DNA of 64,000 nt from Streptococcus oralis (GTDB lineage Bacteria; Bacillota; Bacilli; Lactobacillales; Streptococcaceae), in assembly GCF_019929345.1 (NCBI RefSeq), contig NZ_JAHZPJ010000006.1, positions 1-64,000 on the forward strand. Reading direction: 5' to 3'. The position numbers and the translations under genes were made by a program. Positions 45,406-56,223 of this stretch are shown in pieces. Position 1 is the first letter of the stretch, and every line of letters begins with the position of its first letter. The notes beneath the pieces are model-generated. The model was not told the DNA's origin, did no database searches, and saw nothing but the letters and a program-made list of their open reading frames with translations.

Positions 45406-48400
45406 ATGGAAAAAGAATATCAATTTCGAGCACTTACTTCAAATAAAGATGTTGAAATAAAGCCAGTAACACTAGAAGCACTTCAGTTTGCGATTGACAA
45501 AAATTCGGAAGTAACCAACGTAGCTATTACTGGGAATTATGGAGCGGGGAAAAGTAGTGTTGTTGAGAGCTTTGAGAGTAAATATACTGATAAAACATTC
45601 CTCCATATATCTTTAGGGCAGTATGATGAAACAATAGGTAGTGAAAAAAATGGGCTAAATAATCGTCAAATTAATACCATAGAAGGAAAGATAATCAATC
45701 AATTACTTCATCAAATTAATCCTAATCAAATAAGAAAATCAATTTTTAAAACTCTTGATGCAGAATCGCAGATTAAACCTTTTAATATTTCGGTCTATGT
45801 AGGTTTAGTATTATTATTATCCTTATACTCACTAAATATTTCTTCATGGAATGGATTGATTCAGGATTTTTCTTGGTTATCTTGGACTACGAAACCTATT
45901 ATTTCCCTTCTTATACTAGTAATTTTATTTGTTTTAATTGTATATGGATTTTATTTTTTACTGAAGCTACAAAAAGATTTTGGTTTTATCAAAAAACTAT
46001 CCTTAAAAGCAGAAAAAATTGAAACTGATATCGAAATTTTTTCAAATGATAATTCTAAAGTATCCTATTTTGATCGATACTTAGACGATGTCCTTTATCT
46101 ATTCAAGCAATCAGGAGCAAATGTCATAGTATTTGAAGATATTGAACGTTTTAATGACTCTAGAATTTTTGAAAAATTGAAGGAATTAAATATAATTATC
46201 AATAGAAATCGAAAGGCAAATCACAAACGTAAACTAGTATTTTTCTATCTTGTAAAGGATGATTTGTTTGAATCACAAGAAAGAACTAAATTTTTTGATT
46301 TTATTATTCCTATAGTTCCTGTCGTAACCGCTTCTAATTCTCATGACATATTAAAAAAAATGCTGACAGAAATGTGGGAATACGATAGTTTAGACAAGAC
46401 GTTTTTATTTAATATTTCTTTATATCTTGACGATATGAGATTAATCAATAATATTTGTAATGAGTATCTGACTTATAAAGAAACATTAAGTAAGTTACCG
46501 TTAGAGCGTGAGAAAATTTTTTCAATGGTAGTCTATAAGAATATTTTCCCTAAAGATTTTTCACTTTTGCAAAGAAATCAAGGATATTTATATGAATTGT
46601 TGAACTCAAAAGAAATAATATTAAAAAATCGTAGGGAGGAATTAAATAGTAAGATAAAAGAATTGGAGAAAAAGATAGAGAAGGCAGAGGAAGAACAATT
46701 AAACGATGAGCTTGAATTATATGGATCTATTTTAAAAATCCCAAACGGAAAAGAAGTAATTAAAGTAAATGGGAAGTCTCAATCACAATTTCCATCATAT
46801 TTAGAGTTTATTAATGACTTATTGAATGAAGAAAATACAATTATTGTTTTTGATAATTTTTACTCTGCTTATTATAATAATGGTGGTCAAGAAGTAAGTC
46901 TTGATTCAATATTTCCTGAAAAAAAATCTCCAGAATTTCAGGTGCGTTTAAACAATACAAAAAATAAAAAAATAATAGAAAAATTAAAAGAAGAAATTAA
47001 GAAAATAAATGATGAGCTTGAGAAACTAGATAGTTATAGATTATCAGATGTTTACCAATATGCTACAGATATTGATGATTTTAAAAGTAATTTTACCAAA
47101 GAAATAAGAAAGAATCCTCAATCCTCAATAATTTCTTTCCTAATTAGAAATGCTTATATTGATGAGAGTTATCAAGATTATTTGACTCATTTCTATGCGA
47201 ATACGATAACGGTAGAAGAAAAAGAATATTTAAGAAATGTAATTTCTGGCAGACAGAATAAACATAATATTTCTCTAAAAAATTTTGATGAAATCTTTAA
47301 TTATTTAGAATTAAAAAATTATAAAAGTAGTAATGTGTTAAATTATGATTTATTTAGATTTCTGTTATATGCAAATGAACATAATGAGAAGTTGAAATTA
47401 ATCTTTCACCAAGATAATATTTTGGAATTTTTGCTGGATTTTTATAACGAATTATTTATTTTGGATGAAAAAAATACATCGTTTTATACAAAAAGTGATC
47501 CTAGGTTATTTTTTGAAAAATGGATGTATTACAACTCAGAACTTTTCATTAGATATGTTAAACAAGAATCTAGTGGATATGTTTATGTTGATAAAAGAAA
47601 ACTAATATTATCATTAATGAATTTAGTTGATTTGAGTGATTGTACAAAAGAAACAAAAGAACAGCTAGCTAAATACCTAGAGATGAGACAAGAAATTCTA
47701 CTTAATACTAATGACTACAATTATGGACAATTTAATGCAAATCTTTCAAATATAAATTTAAAGATCAAGGATTTTACATTCATTTATCAAGGATATGAGA
47801 AAAATCTGCTAAATTATATCTATCAGAATAGATTATATGAAATTTGTGAGTCTAATGTACTATTTTTCATGGAACAGCATTCTGATATGGGCACAGAGCT
47901 ATCAGATGTAAAACATAAAAATTATGAAATCATGACTAGTCAAAATGGATTAAAACCTTTACTAGATTATTGTCAATCTTCTGATGAAGAATTCCTGAAG
48001 TATATTTTAATGTATGTTACTTTATCAGAGGGAGAGATGCGTGATAAACCTGAGTATATTGAACAATTATTGAATAATAATGTTGTATTTAATTATCAAT
48101 TACCTCAAGAAAAGTTAGGAAGTGATGAATCTGATGACCTAGATAATGATGAAATTATCAAAAAAAGTACATTAGCAGATAAAATTATTGCTAGTGTCCC
48201 AGATTTTTATATCACTTTTACACAAGGTAAGTTCAATGCTCTTTCGAATGAAAATAGAGAAATACTAGTACAAAATTTTGTTCAAACTAAAAAGGCAGAA
48301 GTAAATACTGAAATTATTTTAGAATATTTCGGTCAAAATAAGGAAGTTGATAACTTTTTGGTAGATTTTATTAATCTGAATCCTAATTTTGAGTTGGATA

Positions 48401-49356
48401 AAGAAATTTATTCAAAATTGAGTAATGATTTACAAGATGATTTTAATGAAAATATTATTAGTTCTTTGGATTTAAATGATAATATTCGAAAAAGAATACT
48501 TAGTCAGCTTGGACTCTATTTCAAAAGAATTGATAATACTGATATTGATGAAGAAGATTTATGGAATTTAATAAATAGTAATCGTATTGAATTCAATAAA
48601 GAAAATCTTGAGTTTATTCGTAAAAGACCAATGGTACACCTAGAAGAATTTATATTCAAAAATATAGAAGATTATTTAAATGCTACTAATGTTGTTCGAA
48701 ACGATATGGAAATGAGAGAATTGTTAAAGAAACCTGACATAGACGAAAAATATGTAGTTGAATTATTAGTATTGCTTTTAGATAATAAATTTAATGAGTA
48801 TGACTTTGATGATTTAATAAATCAAAACAGATATGATTCGTTAGATGTGACGCTTCAAAATAAAATACAAAAAATAGTTAAAAAATATATAAGACAATTT
48901 ATAGCATTAGATGAAAATGAAATTAGCGTTCCATTGTATGAATCTATCCTAAATTCAAATGATGTTTTACTTGAACATAAGAAAGAACTTTTTGAAAAAT
49001 TAATTTCTGATTCGGAAAGTCAAATAGAAGTAGATAAGCTTATTTTGCTAGGTGATTATTTAGATTTATTAGAATTACCGGATATTATGCAAATCTTGAA
49101 GGAACAAATAGATTATGACATCTATACTGAATGGGAAGTTGCCTTGGACAAATTAAATCAAAATGAAGATAATGGTGGAAATGGTAATCAGGAAGCGAAA
49201 GTGTCGTATTCTAAATTTAACGAAAAACTTCTTGACTACTTAAAGAAAAGGAAGTTGATTTCTAATAAATCAAAACATGAAAATTCTGTATTAAAGCTTT
49301 ATGGATTAAGAAAGAAGCAGATTAAATATAGTGATGAAGCAGAAGAAAAGCAATAG
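45406..49356 (+). CDS. YobI-like / KAP-type membrane P-loop NTPase (candidate defence protein)
   Basis: 1316 residues, markedly more AT-rich than its neighbours. Walker [10 protein letters not shown] (43-51); two membrane helices inserted in the NTPase domain (about 128-148 and 165-190, [17 protein letters not shown] and [18 protein letters not shown]); Walker [13 protein letters not shown] (near 238-249). This layout, a P-loop domain split by paired membrane helices, is typical of KAP and YobI ATPases. Two coiled coils (about 405-440 and 515-545) precede a long helical C-terminal part with no domain I recognise. Some KAP relatives (PifA) exclude phages; function here is inferred only. It is a lone accessory gene between fruA and ftsK. 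Confidence 0.8.
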   Translation: MEKEYQFRALTSNKDVEIKPVTLEALQFAIDKNSEVTNVAITGNYGAGKSSVVESFESKYTDKTFLHISLGQYDETIGSEKNGLNNRQINTIEGKIINQLLHQINPNQIRKSIFKTLDAESQIKPFNISVYVGLVLLLSLYSLNISSWNGLIQDFSWLSWTTKPIISLLILVILFVLIVYGFYFLLKLQKDFGFIKKLSLKAEKIETDIEIFSNDNSKVSYFDRYLDDVLYLFKQSGANVIVFEDIERFNDSRIFEKLKELNIIINRNRKANHKRKLVFFYLVKDDLFESQERTKFFDFIIPIVPVVTASNSHDILKKMLTEMWEYDSLDKTFLFNISLYLDDMRLINNICNEYLTYKETLSKLPLEREKIFSMVVYKNIFPKDFSLLQRNQGYLYELLNSKEIILKNRREELNSKIKELEKKIEKAEEEQLNDELELYGSILKIPNGKEVIKVNGKSQSQFPSYLEFINDLLNEENTIIVFDNFYSAYYNNGGQEVSLDSIFPEKKSPEFQVRLNNTKNKKIIEKLKEEIKKINDELEKLDSYRLSDVYQYATDIDDFKSNFTKEIRKNPQSSIISFLIRNAYIDESYQDYLTHFYANTITVEEKEYLRNVISGRQNKHNISLKNFDEIFNYLELKNYKSSNVLNYDLFRFLLYANEHNEKLKLIFHQDNILEFLLDFYNELFILDEKNTSFYTKSDPRLFFEKWMYYNSELFIRYVKQESSGYVYVDKRKLILSLMNLVDLSDCTKETKEQLAKYLEMRQEILLNTNDYNYGQFNANLSNINLKIKDFTFIYQGYEKNLLNYIYQNRLYEICESNVLFFMEQHSDMGTELSDVKHKNYEIMTSQNGLKPLLDYCQSSDEEFLKYILMYVTLSEGEMRDKPEYIEQLLNNNVVFNYQLPQEKLGSDESDDLDNDEIIKKSTLADKIIASVPDFYITFTQGKFNALSNENREILVQNFVQTKKAEVNTEIILEYFGQNKEVDNFLVDFINLNPNFELDKEIYSKLSNDLQDDFNENIISSLDLNDNIRKRILSQLGLYFKRIDNTDIDEEDLWNLINSNRIEFNKENLEFIRKRPMVHLEEFIFKNIEDYLNATNVVRNDMEMRELLKKPDIDEKYVVELLVLLLDNKFNEYDFDDLINQNRYDSLDVTLQNKIQKIVKKYIRQFIALDENEISVPLYESILNSNDVLLEHKKELFEKLISDSESQIEVDKLILLGDYLDLLELPDIMQILKEQIDYDIYTEWEVALDKLNQNEDNGGNGNQEAKVSYSKFNEKLLDYLKKRKLISNKSKHENSVLKLYGLRKKQIKYSDEAEEKQ

Positions 49357-49368
49357 TTATCACATTCA

Positions 49369-49404
49369 AATGACTGAACACAAAAGTGGGCAGTCTTTTT
49401 TGAT
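49369..49404 (+). terminator. Terminator of the YobI-like gene (right copy of the duplicated sequence)
   Basis: 36 bases matching 45014-45051 except for three substitutions, one lost A and one lost T. The stem GACTG...CAGTC with inner CAC/GTG and a T-run is kept. It ends 25 bases before the ftsK promoter -10. Confidence 0.8.
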
Positions 49405-49426
49405 TTCTCTAGAAGTTTCTGAAATA

Positions 49427-49442
49427 TGTTATAATAGAAGAA
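49427..49442 (+). promoter_or_regulatory. ftsK extended -10, placed for a leaderless transcript
   Basis: TGTTATAAT (hexamer 49430-49435) followed by AGAAGA and ATG at 49442; the predicted +1 is exactly the A of the start codon. Confidence 0.7.
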
Positions 49443-51745
49443 TGGCAAACAAGAATACTACGAAAACAAGACGGAGACCGTCTAAAGCAGAACTTGAAAG
49501 AAAGCAGGCTATCCAGAGGATGTTGATTTCCTTAGGAATTGTCTTATTGTTGATTATTGCAGCCCTCAAACTCGGAGCGGCAGGTGTTACTCTTTACAAT
49601 CTCATTCGACTGTTAGTCGGAAGTTTGGCCTATGTGGCCATTGGTGCCCTTCTCATTTATCTTTTTCTATTTAAATGGATCCGCAAGCAGGAGGGGGTTC
49701 TGTCAGGATTTCTCTGTATCTTCGCTGGCTTGCTCTTGATTTTTGAGGCCTACTTGGTATGGAAATATGGCTTGGAGCAGTCAGTTCTAAAAGGGACCTT
49801 GGCTCAAGTTATGACAGACCTGACTGGTATGCGGGTGACTAGCTTCGCTGGTGGAGGCCTGCTTGGTGTTGGACTTTATATCCCCATTGCCTTTCTTTTC
49901 TCAAATATCGGCTCCTACTTTATTGGAGTTCTTTTGATTCTAGTTGGGGCACTTTTGGTCAGTCCTTGGTCTATTTATGATGTTGCAGCCTTTATTGGAG
50001 TCCAGTTCAGATTGTTTATGGAAAAACAGGAACAGAGAAAACAGGAACGCTTCATCAAGAGAGAAGAAGAGAAGGCTCGACAAGAGGCTGAAGAAGTAGC
50101 CAGAATTCAGAGAGAACAAGAAGAACAGGATGCATTACCGCTTCCTCCTGTAGATCCTGAAACTGGAGAAATCTTATCAGAAGTACCAGACTACAATCTT
50201 TCACCAATTCCTGAAGAGGAATGGAGTGAACCGGAGATTATCCTGCCTCAAGCTGACGTTGAGGTTCCTGACGAAGAAGATTTTGAGGATGAAGAGGTGC
50301 AGGTTGATTTTTCTGCCAAGGAAGCCCTCGAATACAAACTGCCAAGCTTGCAACTCTTTGCGCCAGATAAACCCAAAGATCAGTCCAAGGAAAAGAAGAT
50401 TGTTCGAGAAAATATCAAAATCCTAGAAGAAACCTTTGCTAGCTTTGGTATCAAGGTGACGGTTGAACGAGCTGAAATTGGACCTTCAGTAACCAAGTAT
50501 GAAGTCAAGCCTGCAGTCGGTGTACGGGTTAACCGCATTTCCAATCTGGCAGACGACTTAGCGCTGGCTCTGGCGGCCAAGGATGTTCGGATTGAGGCTC
50601 CGATCCCTGGTAAATCCTTAGTCGGAATTGAAGTACCCAACTCTGAGATTGCGACCGTTTCCTTCCGTGAACTCTGGGAACAGTCTCAAACTAAACCAGA
50701 AAATCTCCTCGAAATTCCTCTAGGTAAGGCTGTCAATGGAACTGCTCGCACCTTTGACCTTTCCAAGATGCCCCACCTACTCGTTGCAGGTTCGACGGGA
50801 TCAGGGAAGTCAGTCGCAGTTAATGGTATTATCGCTAGCATTCTTATGAAAGCAAGACCAGATCAGGTCAAGTTTATGATGGTGGATCCAAAGATGGTCG
50901 AGTTATCCGTTTACAACGACATTCCTCACCTTTTGATTCCAGTTGTGACCAATCCACGCAAGGCCAGCAAGGCCTTACAAAAAGTCGTGGATGAGATGGA
51001 AAACCGTTATGAACTCTTTGCTAAGGTTGGTGTGCGAAATATCGCTGGCTATAATGCCAAGGTCGAGGAATTTAATAGCCAATCTGAGTACAAACAAGTA
51101 CCGCTGCCTTTGATTGTTGTTATTGTGGATGAGTTGGCAGACCTCATGATGGTGGCTAGCAAGGAAGTGGAAGATGCCATCATCCGTCTTGGACAGAAGG
51201 CGCGTGCCGCAGGGATTCACATGATTCTCGCAACGCAACGTCCATCGGTTGATGTTATCTCTGGACTTATCAAGGCCAATGTCCCATCTCGTGTGGCTTT
51301 TGCAGTTTCATCAGGCACAGATTCACGAACCATCTTGGATGAAAATGGAGCTGAAAAACTGCTTGGTCGAGGAGACATGCTCTTTAAACCAATTGATGAA
51401 AATCACCCAGTCCGTCTGCAAGGATCCTTTATCTCGGATGATGATGTCGAACGCATCGTAAACTTCATCAAGGCTCAGGCTGATGCGGACTACGATGACA
51501 GCTTTGACCCAGGAGAAGTTTCTGAAAATGAAGGAGATTTCTCTGATGGTGAAGCTGGTGGTGATCCGCTTTTTGAAGAAGCCAAGGCTCTGGTTATCGA
51601 GACACAGAAAGCCAGTGCTTCTATGATCCAGCGTCGTTTGTCTGTTGGATTTAACCGTGCGACCCGCCTGATGGAAGAACTCGAAATGGCGGGTGTCATC
51701 GGTCCAGCTGAAGGAACCAAACCACGAAAAGTATTGCAACAATAG
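49442..51745 (+). CDS. ftsK: DNA translocase FtsK/SpoIIIE
   Basis: 767 residues from ATG 49442. Four membrane helices (about 20-180), a charged linker rich in Glu/Gln (to about 320), the RecA-like motor with Walker [15 protein letters not shown] and Walker [16 protein letters not shown], and the C-terminal gamma winged helix ([25 protein letters not shown]) that reads orienting sequences. It pumps chromosome DNA through the closing septum. A longer in-frame opening from 49331 overlaps the upstream gene and terminator and is rejected. Confidence 0.95.
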   Translation: MANKNTTKTRRRPSKAELERKQAIQRMLISLGIVLLLIIAALKLGAAGVTLYNLIRLLVGSLAYVAIGALLIYLFLFKWIRKQEGVLSGFLCIFAGLLLIFEAYLVWKYGLEQSVLKGTLAQVMTDLTGMRVTSFAGGGLLGVGLYIPIAFLFSNIGSYFIGVLLILVGALLVSPWSIYDVAAFIGVQFRLFMEKQEQRKQERFIKREEEKARQEAEEVARIQREQEEQDALPLPPVDPETGEILSEVPDYNLSPIPEEEWSEPEIILPQADVEVPDEEDFEDEEVQVDFSAKEALEYKLPSLQLFAPDKPKDQSKEKKIVRENIKILEETFASFGIKVTVERAEIGPSVTKYEVKPAVGVRVNRISNLADDLALALAAKDVRIEAPIPGKSLVGIEVPNSEIATVSFRELWEQSQTKPENLLEIPLGKAVNGTARTFDLSKMPHLLVAGSTGSGKSVAVNGIIASILMKARPDQVKFMMVDPKMVELSVYNDIPHLLIPVVTNPRKASKALQKVVDEMENRYELFAKVGVRNIAGYNAKVEEFNSQSEYKQVPLPLIVVIVDELADLMMVASKEVEDAIIRLGQKARAAGIHMILATQRPSVDVISGLIKANVPSRVAFAVSSGTDSRTILDENGAEKLLGRGDMLFKPIDENHPVRLQGSFISDDDVERIVNFIKAQADADYDDSFDPGEVSENEGDFSDGEAGGDPLFEEAKALVIETQKASASMIQRRLSVGFNRATRLMEELEMAGVIGPAEGTKPRKVLQQ

Positions 51746-51794
51746 AATAAACAGATATCAAGTCTTCTCATTAACTGTAGTGGGTGATGAAAAG

Positions 51795-51831
51795 CTATCA
51801 AAAAAGGGCATGCTTGTCCTTTTTTTGATAG
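51795..51831 (+). terminator. ftsK terminator
   Basis: CTATCAAAAAAGG / CCTTTTTTGATAG around a ~10-base loop. Confidence 0.85.
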
Positions 51832-52680
51832 TGAGAGCCATAAAAATATGTGAAAGTTTATAAAGATTCTAAATCCAAATCCACACTATTTCAGGTCTTT
51901 AATAAGCTTGTTAATTGCTTCGAATTGTAAAATATTAATATTCTTCTTATGTTTTATAAAGTTTTTAATGTAGTTTGAAATTGAAAATTGACAGAGTTTT
52001 AAGTTTTTTTCTGCCAGTTTAAAGAATAATTTCTTATTCTTCTTTTGAAAATGAAATAAAAGGAAGTCCCCTTATCAAATCGGGTTCTTAGAGAAATTTT
52101 CCAAGGTGCTAGGTAATGTAGAAACGGATAGGGATGATTTTAGTATTGGCGAACGAAATAGTCTGGAGGATTGTTTTAGTTTGAGTCCAGATATTAGAAA
52201 ACAAAGTTTTCTAGCAATACCCATTAAGAAAAGATTTTCAGTAAGGGATTAAGCCCCCCTTTTTGTCGAAGAAGGTTTGAAATATAGAGGGACAAGACAC
52301 AAGAACCTTATGACGGTTCTTTCACTGAAAACGATATTTCTTGGACGAAGTGATGTGGATTATTCAACTTGTTCAAGGGGAGGAATTTTGGAAAGTTTTT
52401 GAATACCGTATTTAACCAATTTTTCCTTTGTGATAAGGGGATAAAGAAGCAGGATAATCAAGTTTGCATGTTTCTCCATGTGAGTATTGATTTTAAAAAT
52501 ATAAGTAAGTTCTTAATAGATTGTATGATATTTTTCTATAGGAATATAATCCATAAGAACTATAGGGGATTTACCTACTACAAATATTATAGAGTCTGTT
52601 TGTATCGGAATTTTTTAAAAAGTTCTAGAATTTAAGTGGAATAGCTTGTAAAAAATTCTAAAATCCTTTAAAATAAAAGA
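51832..52680. pseudogene. Decayed gene-remnant stretch between ftsK and cppA
   Basis: No intact gene. On the minus strand, about 51890-52060 reads as a ~50-residue C-terminal fragment without a start (KLFFKLAEKNLKLCQFSISN, ending AINKLIKDLK). On the plus strand, about 52065-52252 reads SPYQIGFLEKFSKVLGN through IPIKKRFSVRD to a stop, also without a start. From 52369 to 52635 an 88-codon frame from TTG reads like degraded coding sequence (FYRNIIHKNYRGFTYYKYY). I cannot name the parent genes. A weak hairpin AAGAACC/GGTTCTT lies near 52298-52320. Confidence 0.5.
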
Positions 52681-52693
52681 GTTGGAGGAAGCT

Positions 52694-53419
52694 ATGAATG
52701 GAAATCAGATGATACAAATTATTCCGACTTTGAAGGTCAATAACCGAAGATTAAATGAAACATTTTACATTAAAACTCTTGGGATGAAACCCTTGTTAGA
52801 AGAGTCTGCCTTTCTCTCGCTCGGTGATCAATCAGGTGTTGAGAAGATGATTCTTGAAGAAGCTCCAAGTATGCGAACTCGCAGAGTTGAAGGGCTTAAG
52901 AAGTTAGCTAGACTCTTGGTCAAAGTAGAAAATCCTTCAGAAATTGAGGCTCTTCTTTCTCGGATGGAGTCCCTTCCTCGCCTATTTAGAGGAAAACGTG
53001 GTTATGCTTTTGAGATTGTTTCTCCTGAACAGGATGTGATTTTTGTTCATGCAGAAAATCATATGGAAGATTTGGTTCCACTGGAAACTGTTCCCGAATT
53101 TTCTGCAAATATAGGTATGAAATACTTGAGTCAATTTGAGATTTCTATGGAGTTGCGTTTGCCTGAGGGAACGGAGAGTTTACTTGATCCCGAAGTAGTA
53201 GCCAATACAATTAGCTTTACCAAAGGGGAAGGTCCAGATTTGACTGTTGAAAACAACGTCACTTGGGATTTATCTATGATAAAATTTTTAGTGAAGGATT
53301 TAGATTTGACTAGTCTTCGTCAGAAATTTGAAAAGACAGGCTATTTTGTTCCCAAATCTGAAAAGTTCTTCCTTGGGAAAGATACCAATAACATCGAATT
53401 GTGGTTTGAAGAAGCATGA
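52694..53419 (+). CDS. cppA: CppA family protein
   Basis: 241 residues, start MNGNQMIQIIPTLKVNNR at 52694 after GTTGGAGGAAG. Matches streptococcal CppA (N- and C-terminal CppA domains, vicinal-oxygen-chelate/glyoxalase-like fold: SLGDQ, YAFEIVSPE, YFVPKSEKFFLGKD). It has been called a C3-degrading protease, but no protease motif or signal peptide is visible, so a surface role is doubtful. Its stop overlaps the start of the serine hydrolase (ATGA 53416-53419). Confidence 0.9.
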   Translation: MNGNQMIQIIPTLKVNNRRLNETFYIKTLGMKPLLEESAFLSLGDQSGVEKMILEEAPSMRTRRVEGLKKLARLLVKVENPSEIEALLSRMESLPRLFRGKRGYAFEIVSPEQDVIFVHAENHMEDLVPLETVPEFSANIGMKYLSQFEISMELRLPEGTESLLDPEVVANTISFTKGEGPDLTVENNVTWDLSMIKFLVKDLDLTSLRQKFEKTGYFVPKSEKFFLGKDTNNIELWFEEA

Positions 53420-54351
53420 AGTTGGAAAAAATTCAAAGAAAAATAGAAGATCAAATTGAGGCAGGGGTATATCCCGGGGCCTCTTTTGCGTATTATAAGG
53501 ATGGTGAATGGAAAGAGTCTTATCTGGGCTTGAGTGACCCAGAACGGGGCTTAAAGACAGAGAGCGGTTTGGTCTATGACCTGGCTAGTGTGAGTAAGGT
53601 CGTGGGAGTGGGGACGGTTCTTACCTTCTTGTGGCAGCAGGGCAAGTTAGATATTGATCGACCGGTGACGGATTTTTTACCTGAGTGTGATTATCCTGAT
53701 ATCACTATACGACAACTTCTGACACATGCTACAGACTTAGACCCCTTTATTCCCAATCGGAATCTCTTGACAGCCCCTGAATTAAAAGAAGCCATGTTTC
53801 ACCTCAACAGACGAAATCAGTCTGCTTTTCTATATTCAGATGTTCACTTTTTACTCTTAGGCTTTCTTTTGGAAAAAATCTTTGACCAAGATTTGGATCA
53901 AATCATACAGAAGCAAGTTTTGGAACCATGGGGAATGACGGAAACCAATTTTGGCCCCGTTGAGCAAGCTGTACCAACAGTGAGAGGAGTAGAGGCCGGA
54001 ATCATTCACGATCCTAAAGCCCGTCTATTAGGGAAACACGCTGGAAGTGCTGGTTTGTTTTCGACTGTTAAGGATTTGCAGATCTTTCTGGAACATTACT
54101 TGAAAGATGATTTTGCTGCAGAATTGAGCCGAAATTTTTCTCCCTTAGATGATAAGGAGCGGTCTCTATCATGGAATCTGGAAGGAGCTTGGCTCGACCA
54201 TACGGGTTATACAGGTACCTTTATCATGTGGAATTGAGAGAAACAAGAAGCGGCTATCTTTTTATCAAATCGAACGTATGAGAAGGATGAGCGTGCCCAG
54301 TGGATAATCGATCGAAATCAAGTCATGGATATGATTCGTAGGGAAGAGTAG
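53416..54351 (+). pseudogene. Beta-lactamase-family serine hydrolase interrupted by an in-frame stop
   Basis: The frame from 53416 runs 273 codons to TGA 54235-54237, then continues in the same frame for 38 more codons (EKQEAAIFLSNRTYEKDE through MDMIRREE) to TAG 54349-54351. The full product would be 311 residues; an Arg (CGA to TGA) is the simplest change. Class C / PBP4*-like motifs: SVSK nucleophile in LASVSKVVG, Tyr in LYSDVHF, and HTG in DHTGYTGTF in place of KTG. All catalytic motifs precede the stop, so a shortened enzyme may still fold. Coupled to cppA by a 4-base overlap. Confidence 0.85.
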
Positions 54352-54360
54352 GGAGAAAGC

Positions 54361-55272
54361 ATGTCAAAAACCGTAAAAGGAACGCTATTTACAGTAGTGG
54401 CAGGAATTGCTTGGGGCTTGTCTGGAACCAGTGGCCAATACCTTATGGCGCACGGGATTTCCGCTCTAGTCTTGACCAATTTGCGACTTATCATAGCAGG
54501 ATTGGCACTGGTATTCTTATCCTATGTAACTGCAAGGGATAAACTCCTAGATTTTTTAAAAGACAGAAAAAGCTTACTCTCTCTACTGCTATTTGCCTTG
54601 TTTGGACTTTTCTTAAACCAGTTTGCCTATCTTTCTGCCATTCAGGAAACCAATGCTGGAACGGCGACAGTTCTCCAGTATGTATGTCCCGTTGGGATCT
54701 TGGTTTATACTTGTATCAAGGATAGGGTGGCACCGACTCTGGCTGAGATTCTTTCGATTGTTTTAGCAATCGGAGGAACTTTTCTTATCGCGACGCACGG
54801 GAAACTCGACCAGTTGTCTGTCACCCCTGTTGGTCTTTTCTGGGGCCTCTTTTCTGCCTTGACCTACGCCCTCTATATCATCCTTCCTATCGTTTTGATT
54901 AAGAAGTGGGGAAGTATTTTGGTGATTGGTGTGGGCATGGTTATTTCTGGTGTAGTGGCTATTCCCTTCACAGGAGTTTTGCAAGCCAGCATACCGACCA
55001 GCTTGGATTTTCTCTTTGCATTTGCTGGGATTATCATTATCGGAACTGTCTTCGCCTACACCGCTTTTCTAAAAGGAGCTAGTCTGATAGGACCTGTTAA
55101 GTCCAGTTTATTGGCTTCCATAGAGCCTATATCTGCTGTTTTCTTTGCCTTTCTGATTGTGAAAGAGCAATTCTATGCGATTGATTTTGTCGGTATGGCC
55201 ATGATTTTACTTGCGGTAGCCATCATTTCTTTGAAAGATTTGTTGATAGAAAATAAACGGAAGGTTGAATGA
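54361..55272 (+). CDS. EamA-family (DMT superfamily) transporter
   Basis: 303 residues, ten membrane helices in two EamA repeats (GIAWGLSGTSGQYL in the first, SALTYALYIILPIVLIKKWG in the second). Exports or imports small metabolites; the substrate is unknown. GGGAGAAAGC precedes the ATG, 9 bases after the serine hydrolase's ancestral stop, so it is in the same operon. Confidence 0.9.
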   Translation: MSKTVKGTLFTVVAGIAWGLSGTSGQYLMAHGISALVLTNLRLIIAGLALVFLSYVTARDKLLDFLKDRKSLLSLLLFALFGLFLNQFAYLSAIQETNAGTATVLQYVCPVGILVYTCIKDRVAPTLAEILSIVLAIGGTFLIATHGKLDQLSVTPVGLFWGLFSALTYALYIILPIVLIKKWGSILVIGVGMVISGVVAIPFTGVLQASIPTSLDFLFAFAGIIIIGTVFAYTAFLKGASLIGPVKSSLLASIEPISAVFFAFLIVKEQFYAIDFVGMAMILLAVAIISLKDLLIENKRKVE

Positions 55273-55416
55273 GAAACTAGTTACTCGTAAAAAGTGGTTG
55301 ATTTGAATATCCTATCGAAATATTGATTACGGCTAAGGAATGGGAGTGGAATTTTATAAAATTTTAAGGCTCTTTTCTTACAATAAACCAATCTTTAACT
55401 GCTAGAAGGAGGAGAT

Positions 55417-56175
55417 ATGAAAATTTTACAAAGTATTCACCCAACTAAGCCCCTGCGCTATTTGAGATGGTTTGACATTCTGATTATTACAGTTCTAATG
55501 TTTGGCCTGTTTATCATTCGTTCAACGGAGCTCTTTTTAGCAAGTATATTTCCGACAGACTTGTCAAGTGCTGTGGATACGGCAAGTAATACTGTCGGAG
55601 AGGGAGCAGCCTATTCCAGCAACTTCACCTTGCAAGTGATACTTCTGGCTTTAGCCTTGCTTTACCTTTTGATTCGGAATTATGATTTCAAACAACTTCC
55701 TATTCGTTGGACCTGGTCCCTTCTCTTTTGGGTTCCTTTTATATTTGCCATTGTGGGATTGTTTGGAGACTTGGTGACGACACTAACTGGTGAATACAAT
55801 TACTTTAATCCAGCCCTTTTTGCCCACATAAATCCCATGGAAATTATACGGAAGTTCCTAGCGCTTAGTCCGATGGCAATTGCCTATGCTTTGCTAAATG
55901 GCTTCTATGAAGAGTTTTTCTTTCTAGGATTGTTGACCTCAGTGAAAGAAAAGCACAAGTGGTGGGTCTTGTTTTATTCTATCCTCGTTCGGATTTCTTT
56001 TCACACCTATCAAGGCTTAGTATGGGCGCTGATTATTGGTGTAATTTATGGTTTATTTTATTATTTCTTGTACAAGTATGTAATCAAGAATCTGCTCCCA
56101 TTCTTCCTCATGCATGCTCTGGCAGACATGTTTGGCTCTAGTCTCATGTATCTCTTGATTGCTTGGGGAAGGTAA
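55417..56175 (+). CDS. CPBP family intramembrane glutamic protease
   Basis: 252 residues, about six to eight membrane helices. CPBP motifs: NGFYEEFFFLGLL (catalytic Glu pair), RISFHTYQG (His) and FLMHALADMFG. Relatives process or confer immunity to bacteriocins (PncO, Abi) or prenylated proteins. No bacteriocin gene is adjacent. GAAGGAGGAG precedes the ATG. Confidence 0.88.
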   Translation: MKILQSIHPTKPLRYLRWFDILIITVLMFGLFIIRSTELFLASIFPTDLSSAVDTASNTVGEGAAYSSNFTLQVILLALALLYLLIRNYDFKQLPIRWTWSLLFWVPFIFAIVGLFGDLVTTLTGEYNYFNPALFAHINPMEIIRKFLALSPMAIAYALLNGFYEEFFFLGLLTSVKEKHKWWVLFYSILVRISFHTYQGLVWALIIGVIYGLFYYFLYKYVIKNLLPFFLMHALADMFGSSLMYLLIAWGR

Positions 56176-56183
56176 GAATCAGA

Positions 56184-56209
56184 AAAATCCACTCAGTTGA
56201 GTGGATTTT
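56184..56209. terminator. Bidirectional terminator between the CPBP gene and uracil permease
   Basis: AAAATCCACTCA / TGAGTGGATTTT around GT. Confidence 0.88.
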
Positions 56210-56223
56210 GTGTGTATAGATGA

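Noticed and set aside
49331..49441. Longer N-terminus for FtsK from 49331
   Set aside because: Would overlap the YobI-like gene's end and read through its terminator; the promoter -10 at 49430-49435 lies inside it.
52369..52635. 88-codon frame as an intact gene
   Set aside because: TTG start without ribosome site, low-complexity Phe/Tyr/Lys composition and decayed surroundings; treated as a remnant.
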